DNA of 64,000 nt from Athripsodes cinereus (Eukaryota > Arthropoda > Insecta > Trichoptera > Leptoceridae). Positions 22,962 through 34,611 of this stretch are shown in pieces. Location: NCBI GenBank assembly GCA_947579605.1, contig OX388306.1, positions 6,262,001 to 6,326,000 of the forward strand. Direction: 5' to 3'. The notes under the pieces are model-generated. The model saw only the letters and a list, made by a program, of their open reading frames with translations. It was not told where the DNA came from and did no database searches. The position numbers were made by a program, and so were the translations under genes. The first letter of the stretch is position 1; each line of letters starts with the position of its first letter.

Positions 22962-23738
22962 AATGACGCAAGAAGTTACAAAAATATTAAATTTATTATA
23001 CGAAAAACGCACACACAAGCACTTTTTGATTTATACAAAATATGTGAAAATTATGAAATATCTTTATTATTACTATATTTAAACCACGAGCACAATGCAC
23101 ATAAATTAGATTAGTTTATTTGATTTAAAAACAGGCACACATGAATTATCTGACACCAAAAGCAAAATATGCTAAAGAAATATTTTAAATTTTCTGCCAA
23201 AATGAACACGACAAAATAATATGATGCGTTTTTGAAGTCTCGAATAAGACTAAAAGAAATTAACAGATATCTTAGTTTTGCAGACATTGATAATAAAAAC
23301 AAATTAATAATATTAGTAAATGTGCATTTTAACAATCAATATTTATGGCACGAAGAACACAATGTATATTTTGTTGTTTTTACGAGGTAAATGCATGGGT
23401 ACCTACATCAAACGTATTTCCAATTACATTCATGTGCACCACATGTTTACATTTACCTGGACCAAATTATATATTATTATATTCTTTTATTGTTTGCCGA
23501 ATTTTATTCCGAAATAATAGGGTGACCATGAAACTCACTGGAACTATACAAACTTACTTCATGAAATGAATAGAAATAACAACAATATGATATGCGGTAA
23601 TATTATAATTTTATACCAAAACAATTTGTTTTACATGTCCTGTGCAATTTAATTGATCTAAACTCATTTTATGCTAAAATATGTTTATCAAACATTGTAT
23701 TAGGTTGCAATTATATTAACTTTAAGCAATGGTGCACT
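22962..23738. other. Upstream flank of the piggyBac gene
   Basis: AT-rich 5' flank. The piggyBac 5' TIR with TTAA should lie here, but I could not match a pair of ends with confidence. Confidence 0.4.
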
Positions 23739-23740
23739 CA

Positions 23741-23947
23741 GTAAAGAATTGGTCTCTCACTCTTTTCCGTAAGTTTTCGAGTGTCCTGTAAAAGGCAGAT
23801 GTTAAAAAAAATAAAGACATATTACATCTCAAATTCAGCGATGACGTTTGCCACCCATCTTGAATGTCTTATTTTTTAATTGGCACAGAGAAGACTGCCT
23901 GCATATTTATTACATGCCTAGATGGTGTAGAAGTAGTAGTAGTATTA
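23741..23947 (+). mobile_element. SINE1 copy
   Basis: Contains AAAGAATTGGTCTCTCACTC, CGAGTGTCCTGTAAAAGGCA, CACCCATCTTGAATGTC, TTGGCACAGAG and TTATTACATGC. The tail ends in a GTA-rich run. A short reverse copy (GGCCATCTTCTCCGTGCCAT) follows at about 24018-24070. Confidence 0.88.
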
Positions 23948-24017
23948 GGTTTACTAGAAGATATTGACTCAAGGCAATATCTACACCTTTTGCGACCCAC
24001 CCTAATATAAGAAATGT

Positions 24018-24070
24018 ATCTAGGCCATCTTCTCCGTGCCATAAAAAATAAAATATTCAGGCTTTTTGAC
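24018..24070 (-). mobile_element. SINE1 body fragment, reverse orientation
   Basis: Reverse complement of the SINE1 segment TTATTTTTTATGGCACGGAG, adjacent to a forward copy. Confidence 0.65.
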
Positions 24071-24528
24071 ATAAGTAATATAAGTATAGCAGTAATACAT
24101 TGATAGAGTTTTGCTTAATACGTGAATTCAAAATTTTAATATTAAATATCTCGTTGATATATGCAACGTATGGTTACAATGCCAAAACAGCGTTCATCCT
24201 AAAATAATAAAATAAAGCTTTACCTAGTTGTCTTGCGCATTTTATGGCAGTTATGCAGTGAGCCAATATTTATCACTAGATTACTTTATTGTAGGTTTAA
24301 AGAAATATTTCAATACATTCAATTCCTTTATTTTTTGGCGTCAGCCCTTTCATTATTCCGAAAAACACATGTGCTAGCAAAATATTTTGCACTTTTAGGC
24401 AATGACAAATTTTAATACTCATGTATTTCATAACAGAGGCTTTTTGGGTAATTCTCAAAGAACATTGTTGCATAAAATTAACTGCAGGGCTCTAATATAC
24501 CTTTTCTCAGAATTATAATAATATACTT

Positions 24529-24822
24529 TATTTTTTATTTATTGGCAAGCAGAATACAATTAACGTATTTATTAAACGCTGTTAGTCCACTGACTACCCC
24601 ACTTATAGGATTTTTTCAGTGTTGCAACCGGCAAAGAATTGGTCTCCCACTTTTTTCCATAAGTTTTCGAGAAATTTCTATATAAATCCAGCGATGAGGT
24701 TTTTCATGCAATTTGAATGTCTTAATTATTTATTGGCATGAAGAGGAAAGCTTGCATGTTTATTACATGCAGCTGGTCTCCTAGCTACTCCACTTGTAGG
24801 ATATGCCGTAATGGTAGTGTCT
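24529..24822 (+). mobile_element. SINE1 tail plus full SINE1 copy in tandem
   Basis: A body and tail piece (TTATTTATTGGCAAGC..., GTCCACTGACTACCCCAC) at 24529-24612 is followed by a complete copy from CCGGCAAAGAATTGG to TATGCCGTAATGGTAG at 24617-24822. The head-to-tail arrangement suggests a dimeric SINE or two adjacent insertions. Confidence 0.8.
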
Positions 24823-24905
24823 AATATCTAAAATCAAGTAGTAGTCTAATATACCTTTTTACGAACTATAATAGTATCGTAATATGTTTTATTTATTTTT
24901 ATTTC

Positions 24906-25102
24906 GCTGACCACCCCACTAATTGGATTTGTAGAATGTAGCGCCCGGCAAAGAATTGCTCTTCCACTCTTTTTCGTAAGTTTTGGAGACATTTACATCT
25001 TAGGTTCAGCGATAAGGATTGCAACCCATCCTTAACGCCTTATTTTTTTGTTTGCACGGAGAGAGCAATTTGCATGTTTATGATATACCGTGATGGTATA
25101 GG
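24906..25102 (+). mobile_element. SINE1 copy preceded by a tail piece
   Basis: Begins with GCTGACCACCCCACTAATTG, then the head GCGCCCGGCAAAGAATTG, the body TTCAGCGATAAGG and GTTTGCACGGAG, and the tail ATACCGTGATGGTATAG. It repeats the tail-then-head arrangement of the neighbouring copy. Confidence 0.8.
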
Positions 25103-25386
25103 AAAACAGAGATTTTTTTAAGTACCGCGCACCAAAAACTATAACCATCCTGTTATGTAAACGGTTCTAATACTGACACACACTAACACAAGACAATGGC
25201 GCGTATTTTGAATTACGAAAACGTCCTAGATTCTGTATATTATTTAAAAAATCGTTTTTTTAGCTTTATAATAATAATAAAAGTTTTTCGTGACAAATAC
25301 TATTAGATATATTTTCAAATATTTTTTTACAAGTGCTTACTGTCAATAAATACCTCCATATAAAAAGATATTCAACAAAATAGGCT

Positions 25387-25448
25387 CACACATCTATGTT
25401 TGTGGATAGCAGCAGTGGCACGGACAATAGTGCCCAAACATAGATGTG
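25387..25448. repeat. Short hairpin, 14-bp arms
   Basis: CACATCTATGTTTG at about 25388 is the reverse complement of CAAACATAGATGTG near 25434, with a loop of about 32 nt. Class unknown. Confidence 0.6.
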
Positions 25449-25892
25449 GCTCGCACCGAAAAGATTAAGGAGATTTTTTGCTCTATTTTGTAGTGGGATC
25501 GCTTCAGACTTTATTATGAATGTGTTTCTATACAAGAAATTTGTTCCATGGAAACGCCAATAAAAAATAGGCCTTCCACGTTTTGGAGTGTATGGGAGTA
25601 TGGTTTTGTGTGGATGATGAGTGATGTAATTGAAATGTAAATAAAACTATGTATATGAATTGAAATAAAAATTGATATCACAGATCACCATGTTGCACCA
25701 ATTTCCCACATAAAGCAGATGGAATACATAAATTGTAAATTGTCTTTATTCTTATGAAAATAATCAAGCAAGATAGCGTGATCAACTTTTTACGGAATGA
25801 AAGATTTGTTTATTCCTTCATGAAAACAATTAACAATGTTTAAATGAATGAAAATTAGTAAAGTATTACCTCACTACAGACATTCATGGTCA

Positions 25893-26068
25893 CCAATTCA
25901 GCGACAAAAATGTTGAAACAATCTGTTTCCCGGATATTTCATGAATCAGTTTGCCACCAATCTTGAATGTATTGTTTTAATGGCACAAAGGGGAGAACCT
26001 GCATGTTTATTATTTGCAGTTAATCTGCTGGTTATTCTACTTGTAGGAGATGACGTAATGGTATAGAT
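25893..26068 (+). mobile_element. SINE1 copy, diverged
   Basis: CACCAATTCAGCGAC, TTGCCACCAATCTTGAATG, GGCACAAAGGGGAGAA and TGACGTAATGGTATAGATA follow the family order. Confidence 0.7.
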
Positions 26069-26069
26069 A

Positions 26070-26925
26070 ATAAAGATATTTAATTTTAGTAATAAAACAA
26101 ATTTAAATTCAATTTCTCTTTCAAAGTGATTTATTTTTTCAAGTTATTAATGTAAAATGTACCACGTCTTTTATAAAATATGGCAGGTTCAATCAAAAAT
26201 TATTTGATTAAAAATTATGTGTAATTTATATGCAAAATTTTGCGCTATTAATAACACCAGCCTCTTATACCGATACTTCAAGCTGTATAAGAACTCGGTT
26301 GCTTTGAACGAATGGAAACTCTTTCACGCTTCATATTTTTATTGATAATAAAGAAAAATCTTTATTAACTTACCCGTTTTTTTCAGCTTTTATCCCAAAT
26401 AAATAATAAAAGGTAATGCAGCACCTACTGCCTACCATCTACTCCCTGAAACCTTCAACAGAAGGGTAGGGACGAAAAGATACTCTTTGCTACATATTCA
26501 AAGCCTTGTTTACTATTTGATATTATTAATAAACAAAATACAAGACCACAAAATTCCACGACATAATTATAAGGCGAAAAACGACTCTCTCAATAAAGAA
26601 CATAAAGTAGAAGAAACGTTTGTTTTTTAAGGGCTTTCGGCGTAGCAGGTATTGTGGCGTGGAATAGGCTGTCTGTTGTCTTTCTGCTCTGCGGCGCCAG
26701 AGCAACATCATCGATTTTAGAAGCAATGTGAAAGCAGACATTTTCACCAGCGTCCTTATTAGCGTTCCAAGGATCGTGAAACGGCACCAAAGACACAAAT
26801 CAACCAACATCATCATCATTATGTTTTGTTACTATATGAATTTTGTTTTCATTTGACATATTGTAACCAATTTACAGTGAAGAATTAAATAAATAAAGAA
26901 ATGTTATAACATATTATGTACTACG
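26070..26925. other. Gene-free stretch
   Basis: No motif-bearing ORF or bounded element. Open frames at 26526-26819 show nothing recognisable. Confidence 0.5.
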
Positions 26926-26930
26926 TCACA

Positions 26931-27165
26931 ATCCCGAGGAGTCCCTGGAAAGGAAAAGGTCACTCTTTCCTGTTTGTTTTCGAGCGTATTGTTAAAGGTA
27001 GGTCTATTCGTAAAACAACACGTTTAAGACATTGAAAATCTTCAGCTCAGCGATGAGGTACGCCACCTATGCTGAATGTCTTAAATTGTATTAGCACAGA
27101 GAGGGCAACTTGCATGTTTTTTGCGTACAGTTGGTCCACTGAGAACCCCAATACCGTGATGGTAA
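26931..27165 (+). mobile_element. SINE1 copy
   Basis: AGTCCCTGGAAAGG, TTTTCGAGCGTATTG, TTCGTAAAAC, CAGCGATGAGGTACGCCACC, AGCACAGAGAGGGCAACTTG and ATACCGTGATGGTA appear in family order. Confidence 0.82.
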
Positions 27166-27169
27166 GATT

Positions 27170-27970
27170 ACTATATCATTTTATGTTACTTCCTGTAAGG
27201 TTTCATTTCTCCACTACTGAATATAGGCTATTGATCACTAGCAACCCAAATCCACTTTCATCTCCTATTAAACCTCAGGCTGACTCAAAGTCTGACGTCT
27301 TTCAAGCGGGCTGTTGAAGAGAAAAATGTGGGTATTTATTTTAGTTGAAATTGACTCGACCAAGTAACTAAATAAGTTTAAACTGTTTGCTTTTAAAGTA
27401 GGTACTACATGTATTTTAGTAATAAGATGTAGTATGTATTTCGGAAATGTATTAGAAGTAATTTGTTAGATCCTTGAAAGACGATAGTAAAACACGGATT
27501 CAGGGACGTTACTTACAATGTTTTTTTGTGTGTTTTTTTTAATATATTATATTATGACATACTTACCACCTCTTTAAATATCAGAGTCGAATAGGATTTC
27601 CGCTACATTATTTTATTCATTCGTTCTTGCCCCTCAATGCTTTCCTCGGAACCACAGAATAAAAAAATGTGTCAATCGGTATAATGAACTCAACTACATG
27701 ATGAACTGAAGGATGACTTTCAGAGAGAAATTAATAGCTTCTTCTTCTTTTTCCTCATGTAGTAGATGATTGATCTGTTGCTTCGGAAGTTTTTCCCTCT
27801 TCTGACACTGAGGACCAGCTATCCTTCCATCTTTTTGGTGGTCTTTCTCGTGAACGTGAGCCACGCTGGTATCTTCTTTGCGGCAATGTGGTCGATCCTG
27901 TTTTCAATTTAATAGGAATCCAATCTATTATTGGTTATTAATTTTGCTTCCTCCATATTTGTGCAATTAA
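27170..27970. other. Gene-free stretch
   Basis: No supported feature. Confidence 0.5.
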
Positions 27971-27976
27971 CACGCA

Positions 27977-28103
27977 CACTGAGAAAAATACTAACGAAAT
28001 TTCACAACGAATCATTGGAACGTACTATCAGATTAGGACCGTACAAACGATTCATTAGTACGAATCTATAATTTTAACTTTAGTATTAGTATTTTTCTCA
28101 GTG
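27977..28103. mobile_element. Tiny MITE (127 bp) with perfect 18-bp TIRs
   Basis: CACTGAGAAAAATACTAA at 27977 and its exact complement ending at 28103. No clear target duplication was found, so the superfamily is unresolved. Confidence 0.8.
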
Positions 28104-28104
28104 C

Positions 28105-28595
28105 ATGCACGTCGATTTATCTTTTTCAACACGTGGTATTCTTTTAGCATTTGATTCACATAATCATATATCGAAAAAGCGAACGATTTTTAGACGTCTG
28201 CTTTTTCATACACCTACTTCAGCTACTTCGTTTTTTAGTTCTTTATCATACATTTATTCTAGGTTACACGCCCGAACTAATATGTATATTATTTGTAATA
28301 AACTTATATTTTCTGTACCGATTTCACAATTTCGTACCGTTTTCTAATTCCCTTCAGATTCCATCCCTGTCTGGGTATGTAAGTACGGTCCCATTATTCT
28401 TTATGGAAAATCGTTTAAGGCATGTTCAAACATTTTTTGTGTTTTCATGGGATAAAAAACAGGAATATATATCGCGGATTAAAGCTGCCCAAAGTTAAGA
28501 TGAAAATGCCGTCATTCAAAAGGAAATGTCAAACTGGGAAATAATAATCTGTAATGTTACTATTCAAAGTACAGGGTTTTTTGTGTGAAACTGTG
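28105..28595. other. Gene-free stretch
   Basis: Overlapping open frames (28105-28498) have no motif I know; AT-rich composition makes chance frames likely. Confidence 0.45.
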
Positions 28596-28599
28596 TATG

Positions 28600-28740
28600 T
28601 TAGTTGGAAGATATTGCGCTTCAGCGATAAACTCGCCCATTGCACAAAATTATGTATTCAGTGGTAATGTTGTCATGTTTTTTTTTATTCTTTGTGTACT
28701 AATTTTGTGCAATAAAGATTATTATTATTATTATTATGTT
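28600..28740 (+). mobile_element. LINE F 3' end with (TTA)n tail
   Basis: GTTAGTTGGAAGATATTGCG, CAGCGATAAACTCGCCCATT, TTGTGCAATAAAG and a TTA microsatellite, as expected for a CR1/Jockey-like 3' terminus. Confidence 0.75.
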
Positions 28741-28898
28741 AAAAGATTGATAATATTCATGTTAAAAATAAAACCCTGGGCGAAAAGTCCTCCCACAATT
28801 TTTTACAGATTTTGATAGAAATGAAGGCCGAATATATTTTCCCTTTTATTTTTTTTAGATGTTTCTGGATTTCAAATAAATATATATAGGTATATTTT

Positions 28899-29056
28899 TT
28901 AACTTTTACTTTAATTCTTTTTTAAATTTTGCTTTTTTTCTCAAGACTAAGACACTTCTGGTAAGTGTGGAATCTTTGGTGGTCCACATGTTGAGTGTAT
29001 TAATTGTTAACATGTAATGATTCTCTAATATTGTAAAAATAAAATAAAAAATAAGA
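28899..29056 (+). repeat. Dispersed repeat (partner 47632-47798)
   Basis: Shares TTTTGCTTTTTTTCTCAAG, CTAAGACA, TCTGGTAAG and GGTCCACATGTTGAGTGTAT with 47632-47798. Both end TATTGTAAAAATAAAATAA, a retroposon-like tail. Confidence 0.75.
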
Positions 29057-29229
29057 TACAAATACCCTCCAAGCATCTTCATAGTGAACGAAATACTTGT
29101 ATCATGAAACTGGAGTAAATTGGCAGAAATCATACCCAGGATGTCTCGATTTAAAGTCGAAGATTCTATCATCAAGTAATCGATCACCTTATCCCTAAAA
29201 ACTTCTTGTACTAACAATTTTTTTGATTC

Positions 29230-29365
29230 AAAGTTGAGGTATGCCATTCATCCTGTATGCCTTTGTTTTTGGTACAGATTGCGACCTTTATGTTCATTAC
29301 ATGCAGTTAATCCACTGACCATCTCACATGTGGGAGATGGTAAAATAGTTTAGATAGAGAGAGAG
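29230..29365 (+). mobile_element. SINE1 3' half
   Basis: GAGGTATGCCATTCATCC, TTCATTACATGCAGTTAATC and a TAGATAGAGAGAG-type tail. Confidence 0.7.
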
Positions 29366-29411
29366 TTATACATCTTTCATCTCGGTCTGCTGAGCATAGT
29401 GCCAGTCATAG

Positions 29412-29560
29412 ATCCATCACGGAATATCTCACATGTAGGGTAGCCAGCAGACAAACTGCATGTAATAGACATGTTAGCTGTCCTTCCCGTGCCATTTATA
29501 AATTAATACATTCAGGATGGGTTGAAACCTTTAATAAGTAAAACTCAGCAATTATATTTC
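29412..29560 (-). mobile_element. SINE1 copy, inverted next to a forward copy
   Basis: Reverse complement of the family tail and body: CACATGTAGGGTAGCCAGCA, TGCATGTAATAGACATG and CCGTGCCATTTATAAATTAA. With the 29230 copy it forms a tail-to-tail inverted pair. Confidence 0.75.
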
Positions 29561-29564
29561 AGTT

Positions 29565-30120
29565 TTAGTAAAACACTACATTTTAAGTGTAATGATATAT
29601 TTTGAAAATAAATGCAATTATGCAACTAACTTCTTGCGACCATAAATTCACCACTTAGCAAAGTTTTTTGAATGAAAGGTGAAACTCTTTAAGTATTAAG
29701 GTAATGTTAAAGCAATAATGTTTGCTGTTTGTTTTTGATATTTTATACCAACTATAACTAAGCACAAAGTACTAACTTTAGAAGTAACTTTTACCAGGTT
29801 TATGATGCAGAATTGAGTACAATAAAACCTCGGTTTTACTCACTTACTTCCGGTGAAACTTTTAGGACCCTGATCTAAACAATAGATCTCAAAACAAAAG
29901 ATCTCCCAGACTACAAAAATACGTCTAGTCAACCTTTCTTCTCCTGACCTGATGATTGCAATATAATCTGTTCAAAAATAATAGTTGTGAAAATTAAGTC
30001 CGACATTAAAAGAAATAAAAAGTTATTATGTTGCGTTTACATTAGGATTAAATAAAATGACATTCTAATCATCCTAATAGAATATTATCAACATATTATT
30101 ATCTTTGTTGTTTCTGATCG
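29565..30120. other. Gene-free stretch
   Basis: Nothing recognised. A 24-bp direct duplication (ATATTTGACATATTATTTT) follows at about 30140-30180. Confidence 0.5.
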
Positions 30121-30182
30121 GAATTTTTTGTTTTTTTTTATATTTGACATATTATTTTTTTTATATTTGACATATTATTTTG

Positions 30183-30290
30183 GTTAGCTGGAAGATATTG
30201 CCTCCAGGCAATAAGCTCGCCAATTGATCATGATTTTTTTTTTCTGATCAATAAAGTGTTCTTATTATTATTATTATTATTATTCATGTT
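30183..30290 (+). mobile_element. LINE F 3' end with (TTA)n tail
   Basis: AGCTGGAAGATATTGCCTCC, GCAATAAGCTCGCC, CTGATCAATAAAGTG and (TTA)n. Confidence 0.75.
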
Positions 30291-30454
30291 TGTTTGTATT
30301 GACATAATTATTGTAATTTATTTATCGTAGACCTTTTGTTCCTATTGACTTCTTGTATTTGCTTTGTATTTTTTTATTGACTGTTGCTTGTTAATTAATT
30401 ACTTCAAATTTACACAAAAATCTATTCTTGACTATTACTTATGTCTGTTTGTTG

Positions 30455-30528
30455 TTTGTTATATTGCTAAATTTACATGTAAAAGGCTCACGCCGTGTGT
30501 TGATGTAAATAAACAAATAAATAAAAAA
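30455..30528 (+). mobile_element. Retroposon tail 'AAAGGCTCACGCCGTG'
   Basis: The GGCTCACGCCGTG word followed by (AAAT)n recurs reversed at 37283-37350 and 52725-52790, so it marks the 3' end of a dispersed retroelement. Confidence 0.55.
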
Positions 30529-30999
30529 AATGTACATTAATCAATAACAATTAGAATAAATTAATAATAAATAAAATAAATACACAAAATTAAAAAATAA
30601 ACGTATAGAAAAATTTATGCATGACTTTCTAACACAGAATAGTACACACTTTAATTAATTTTTTGCTTAGATTGTATATTACTATCCTGTAAAAAGAAAA
30701 TAACCATAGATTATAAAAAAGAATTACCAATAAATTCAAATCAAATTCATTTATAAGGTTTGCTGCGCGTTGTGTAAATCTTTTCTACGAAAGGAAATAA
30801 TGGATGATTTCTTTATATGTGATGGTAAGATTAGAAACATAATATGTGTATGAGCAGGGATTTTTTTACTCAATAATAAGCATAATAGTTAACTTGGGGA
30901 TGCCATCTTAACCTTACTAAAAACTATACAAATTCGCAGAAAAACAAAATAAAAAATTGACGATAACCGAAGTCATTTTAAACCGAGAGACCACTGTAA

Positions 31000-31539
31000 T
31001 GGGGTGTTCACATTTGGCGAATATCGCCAGGCGAATTTCAAAATATATCGCCAGGCGAAAAAACAAAATTCGCCGGACATCCATTGATCGTCACACCTGT
31101 TCACACAGTCCACCGATATAGAAACGATCTGTCAGATGCGCTTTGATTTTGATACTGTTTTCAAAATGGCGGACGTCGAGATGGAGATCGCGAAGTTTTT
31201 ATTTTTAGTCGAAAATGTTATAGTAGAGGTTATAACGCGCCTTTTAATTAAGGAAACAAACGCCACAAACTAAAAACAAAGATAACAGCTGTCACGAAGC
31301 GGGAAACATTATAAAATTTATAGATTATAAAGTTTTTACCATAGATACGAACGCCGCGCACATCTGCGCATGCGCAAATCGTTCAATCGTCCGAAAAAGT
31401 TGGAAGGTGGTCAACTCGAGACGATATCGTTTCTACTGGTTTTTATCGTTTCAGACTAGCTGTCATTTTGTTCACACGGTTCAAATGGCTGGCGATATTT
31501 TGGTGCCCCGGCGATATTCGCCAAAGTGAGAACACCACA
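31000..31539 (+). mobile_element. PIF/Harbinger-type MITE (540 bp), copy 1
   Basis: Ends TGGGGTGTTCACATTTGGCG and, complemented, TGTGGTGTTCTCACTTTGGC, with shared GAATATCGCC just inside. Flanks are TAA (30997-30999) and TCA (31540-31542), a one-base-decayed TWA duplication. The copy at 49099-49620 is flanked by a perfect TAA. A 3-bp TWA target is the Harbinger signature. It retains a short ORF start (31166-31273). Confidence 0.85.
31166..31273 (+). pseudogene. Remnant ORF start within the Harbinger-type MITE
   Basis: A 35-codon frame beginning MADVEMEIAKF in the context TTCAAAATGGCGGAC. The equivalent ATG context (CCGCCATTTTGAAAAC on the plus strand) is conserved in reverse at about 49450-49465. 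I infer it is the leftover N-terminus of the parental transposase or accessory protein. The family cannot be proven from so little sequence. Confidence 0.45.
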
Positions 31540-31904
31540 TCAGTACAACTTTGTTCTAGAAGCAATAGAGCAAAATACTTCTACTGTATTTGTACAACAC
31601 TTTATTTTATTGCATTCTGAAAGTTCAGTGAAGGTTTATTAAGAGTATTATTCCCAACAACTGAGTTCTTCTATTACCTGCATGGTGGGTGAGCTTATTT
31701 CTGTTTTTCTCGCAAAACAGATTTCAATAAACGATCAAAACAACTACATACATAATATATTATTATGTATCGATTCCCCAAGTGTTGCTTGAATAATGTA
31801 TTATATACATTTTAGTTTTTTAGGTGTTTTCAATTTTATAGATGACATATTATGATTCCCAAAACTCTTTTTTATTATTTTCTACCTATACTAAAAACAA
31901 GTGT

Positions 31905-32225
31905 CTTAGGAGGATTTTGGATGTAAAATGGTATGACCATATCACGCACACGGCAGAGATCTGTAATCTCCGTGATACAGAAGAGACGATGGTCCTGGCT
32001 GGGTCATGTTCTGATAATGCCCAGTGATAGTTGGCCAAAAAGAACACTGTTCTTCTGTCGGCCCGGGCATCTCTCTTTCACAATACACCATCCCTATAAC
32101 AAAGACATCAGAGCACAGGGAATGTTGTGGGCAGAGGTGACGCGGTTGGCACAGAGATACTCTGAATGGAGGAGGCTGGTTTCTACACTGTGCTCCCGAG
32201 AGGAGCGTTGAGGGCGATGATGATG
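31905..32225 (+). pseudogene. LINE E ORF C-terminal fragment
   Basis: Two overlapping frames give RRILDVKWYDHITHT, RRRWSWLGHVLIMPSD-like and GMLWAEVTRLAQRYSEWRRL, then STLCSREER and a stop near 32211, followed by GATGATGATG. 'RW.W.GHVLRM' and 'A.....W..LV..LC' are typical LINE polyprotein endings. One frameshift separates the halves. Confidence 0.75.
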
Positions 32226-32330
32226 ACCATTTCGGGCGTCCGAGAACCACGTGGCTTGATCACGTGAATGAAATTCTCAAGGATGGCCGTGTGTTGAGTA
32301 AGAGGAACTGACGTGCGTGCGTTAGGATTC
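32226..32330 (+). pseudogene. LINE A fragment
   Basis: CGGGCGTCCGAGAACCACGT corresponds to GRPRTTW, followed by LDHVNEILKDGRVLSKRN then a stop. It abuts the LINE E tail, so it inserted there or was already present. Confidence 0.75.
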
Positions 32331-32334
32331 AAGC

Positions 32335-32980
32335 ATATTGCAAAGAGTGAGGCTTATTTATATCCACTTTATGTTCCCGATAAGAACATCAAAGAGTTAG
32401 CGTAATAAATTACAAAATAGCATAAGTTTGGTACGTCTAATGAATTAATTAAACTTTGCATTGTTTACTAAGACATTTAAAGAAATGTTTTGTTTATATA
32501 AATTATTCTCAAAACTAGCATTTTGTGCCGAAGCCTTGCACGAGGTCATCGTTCTATCAAAGATAGTGTAGCTACTGTCAACTATCGACAGTGTATCTTA
32601 ATCAATTACATTAAAAAAGTAAGGCATGTTACCTTTGATTCACTTTTATACTTTATCGAGCTTTTTTCGTATGAATGAACTGGCTTATAATTTATTTTTG
32701 TAGAGACTCTTTATATTTTTCATAAACGATTTTTAGCATTCATATTATGCTTTTTAATGTTATCTTAAAAGTCTATCAATGAGTGTTGGACGTAAATATT
32801 CAATACTTTGAGTAATTTCATTAGAAAATAAGATAAAGGTATGCGCATTTATTTTTCAAATTTATATGGACAATCCACATAGATCTTGCTAGTCGTAAAT
32901 AAAGATGAAATCTTACACAATGGGTACTAAGACTATGATACACATAATAATAAACAAACATTTATACTTACCTACATGTA
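32335..32980. other. Gene-free stretch
   Basis: No supported feature. Confidence 0.5.
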
Positions 32981-32982
32981 AT

Positions 32983-33140
32983 AATTGGGCAATAGCCCAG
33001 GGCAATTTGAAAAAGATTTGCCAATTTTCAATTTCAAAAAGGTTTTCTTTCATTTTGCCCTTGCTGGGAGTAGAACCCGGGACCTCGTGGTTCACAGGCA
33101 AGAACGTTACATCCAAGTCACACCGGCTGACAAAACTATT
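32983..33140 (-). mobile_element. SINE3 copy (tRNA-derived), 3' part diverged
   Basis: On the minus strand: GCCGGTGTGACTTGG (A-box region), then ACGAGGTCCCGGGTTCTACT (decayed B box), then a CAAATTGCCCTGGGC body. It parallels 45304-45536. Confidence 0.75.
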
Positions 33141-33144
33141 TATT

Positions 33145-34260
33145 GGTAATATCGTACTTTTCTGAGACTGAGAATGAGAGTCTTGTCCCTGAATCATTTT
33201 TTTGTACAGCTCGTCACTACACACGGCATCTAATAGGTAAACTTTTGGAATTAGCTTTGACTGATAATCCATGGTGCACATGTAGGGTAGGAACTCAATA
33301 TGAGGAACAAATCTTTTGGAGAAATGATTGTGAGTATGACTGTCAACTCTCCTCGACTTATTTGTTTTGGGGAAGTGTTATTGAATGCCACAAATGCTGC
33401 ATGCTTTAAGGTATTCATGGGTATGTGAGTCTCACGGTGTAGGTATTCTGCTACGTCAGCCGGATTCATCGCTTGCTGACGTGATAGGGTCGGAATTCTG
33501 GCTTAGTGGTACTGGTATGCTTGACAGAGTGTTTAAGATTTTAATTGTCATTGACTTACAAAACTACACATAAACAGGATTCATTTGGCTCTTGAAATAT
33601 CCGAAAATGAGGTTATTTCAAAATTTTGTACTCTCGTGTAAAAATCTGTTTATTTTATTCAAAAAATAAATATGTATAACATAAGTACCTAAATGTGAAC
33701 GGTCTAGAATATTTATGTGGGGATGATTAATATAGTATTCTACCGAGTTGTGTTGACTTTTTAGTTTCCTGCCGTTGTTGTTCCCATAGTTGTATTATTC
33801 TAATAGCACAAATAGATAATAATATATGAACTAGAAGGTATAGAAGGAATGGTTGTAGTATTAAAGGTAGGTAGTACATTGGTATTATTTTCAACTTGTG
33901 TTCAATGCATGAAGTAAATTGCATGTCCTTTTGAATTGCATCGGACGCTTTCAAGATTTACGACTGCTATTTACCATTTTACAAACTACAATACATTCTA
34001 AATATGATATGGAATTGAAATCACTATTATTTTTCATTTGTTTTCACTGCTTCATCTTAATGTAAAGCAGATCTCTCGAGGACTTTAAAAATAAAAAAAA
34101 TAAAAGGCTATATAACCCGTAAGAGTCTTCGTTGGCTAATCTGAGGGATAAGTACCTACCTACTCGAGATTGTTTTAGTGCTTATATATTTTTTAGATTT
34201 ATTTATAAATATTTATTTAATCTTTACTGAGCATGATTTATGAGCAACTTTACAAATACA
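33145..34260. other. Gene-free stretch
   Basis: Open frames at 33143-33409 and 33385-33573 lack motifs. Inverted CGTCAGC/GCTGACG words near 33455-33485 are short and probably chance. Confidence 0.45.
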
Positions 34261-34261
34261 A

Positions 34262-34395
34262 TTTTATACACCTTTCACAGTAAACTCAAAGCTTGTGCCG
34301 TGAAAAAGGGTTTGCCGGCACCTGAGATCGAACTCCGCACATTTTGTGCATGAAATTAAGACTCTACCTCCAGGCTACCGACGAATTCGCTCGAA
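34262..34395 (-). mobile_element. SINE2 copy (tRNA-derived)
   Basis: Reverse orientation: GGTAGCCTGGAGGTAGAGTC, a decayed B box (GTTCGATCTCAGGTGCC), then CCTTTTTCACGGCACAAGC. Confidence 0.82.
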
Positions 34396-34611
34396 CAATC
34401 AATATAGGTACAGGCGGTGGAAATAAAGGTCATCCATTCGATAACGAATGATCAAAGCACTATCAGGATAAGTAGATATTTTCCATACAAATATCGATAA
34501 ATTCAGTATTTGGTGACGCATTGCCTCAACAGATTTAAGAGGACTCTGATTGCATGGAAGATATTGATAAGTCCATACCGAGATAAAGACAAGATAGATT
34601 GAATGGATGGT

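Noticed and set aside
22737..23114. Plus-strand open frame of 125 codons
   Set aside because: Antisense shadow of the piggyBac N-terminus and its AT-rich flank.
33143..33573. Overlapping plus-strand open frames as a host gene
   Set aside because: No recognisable motif, no splice pattern and AT-driven length; insufficient support.
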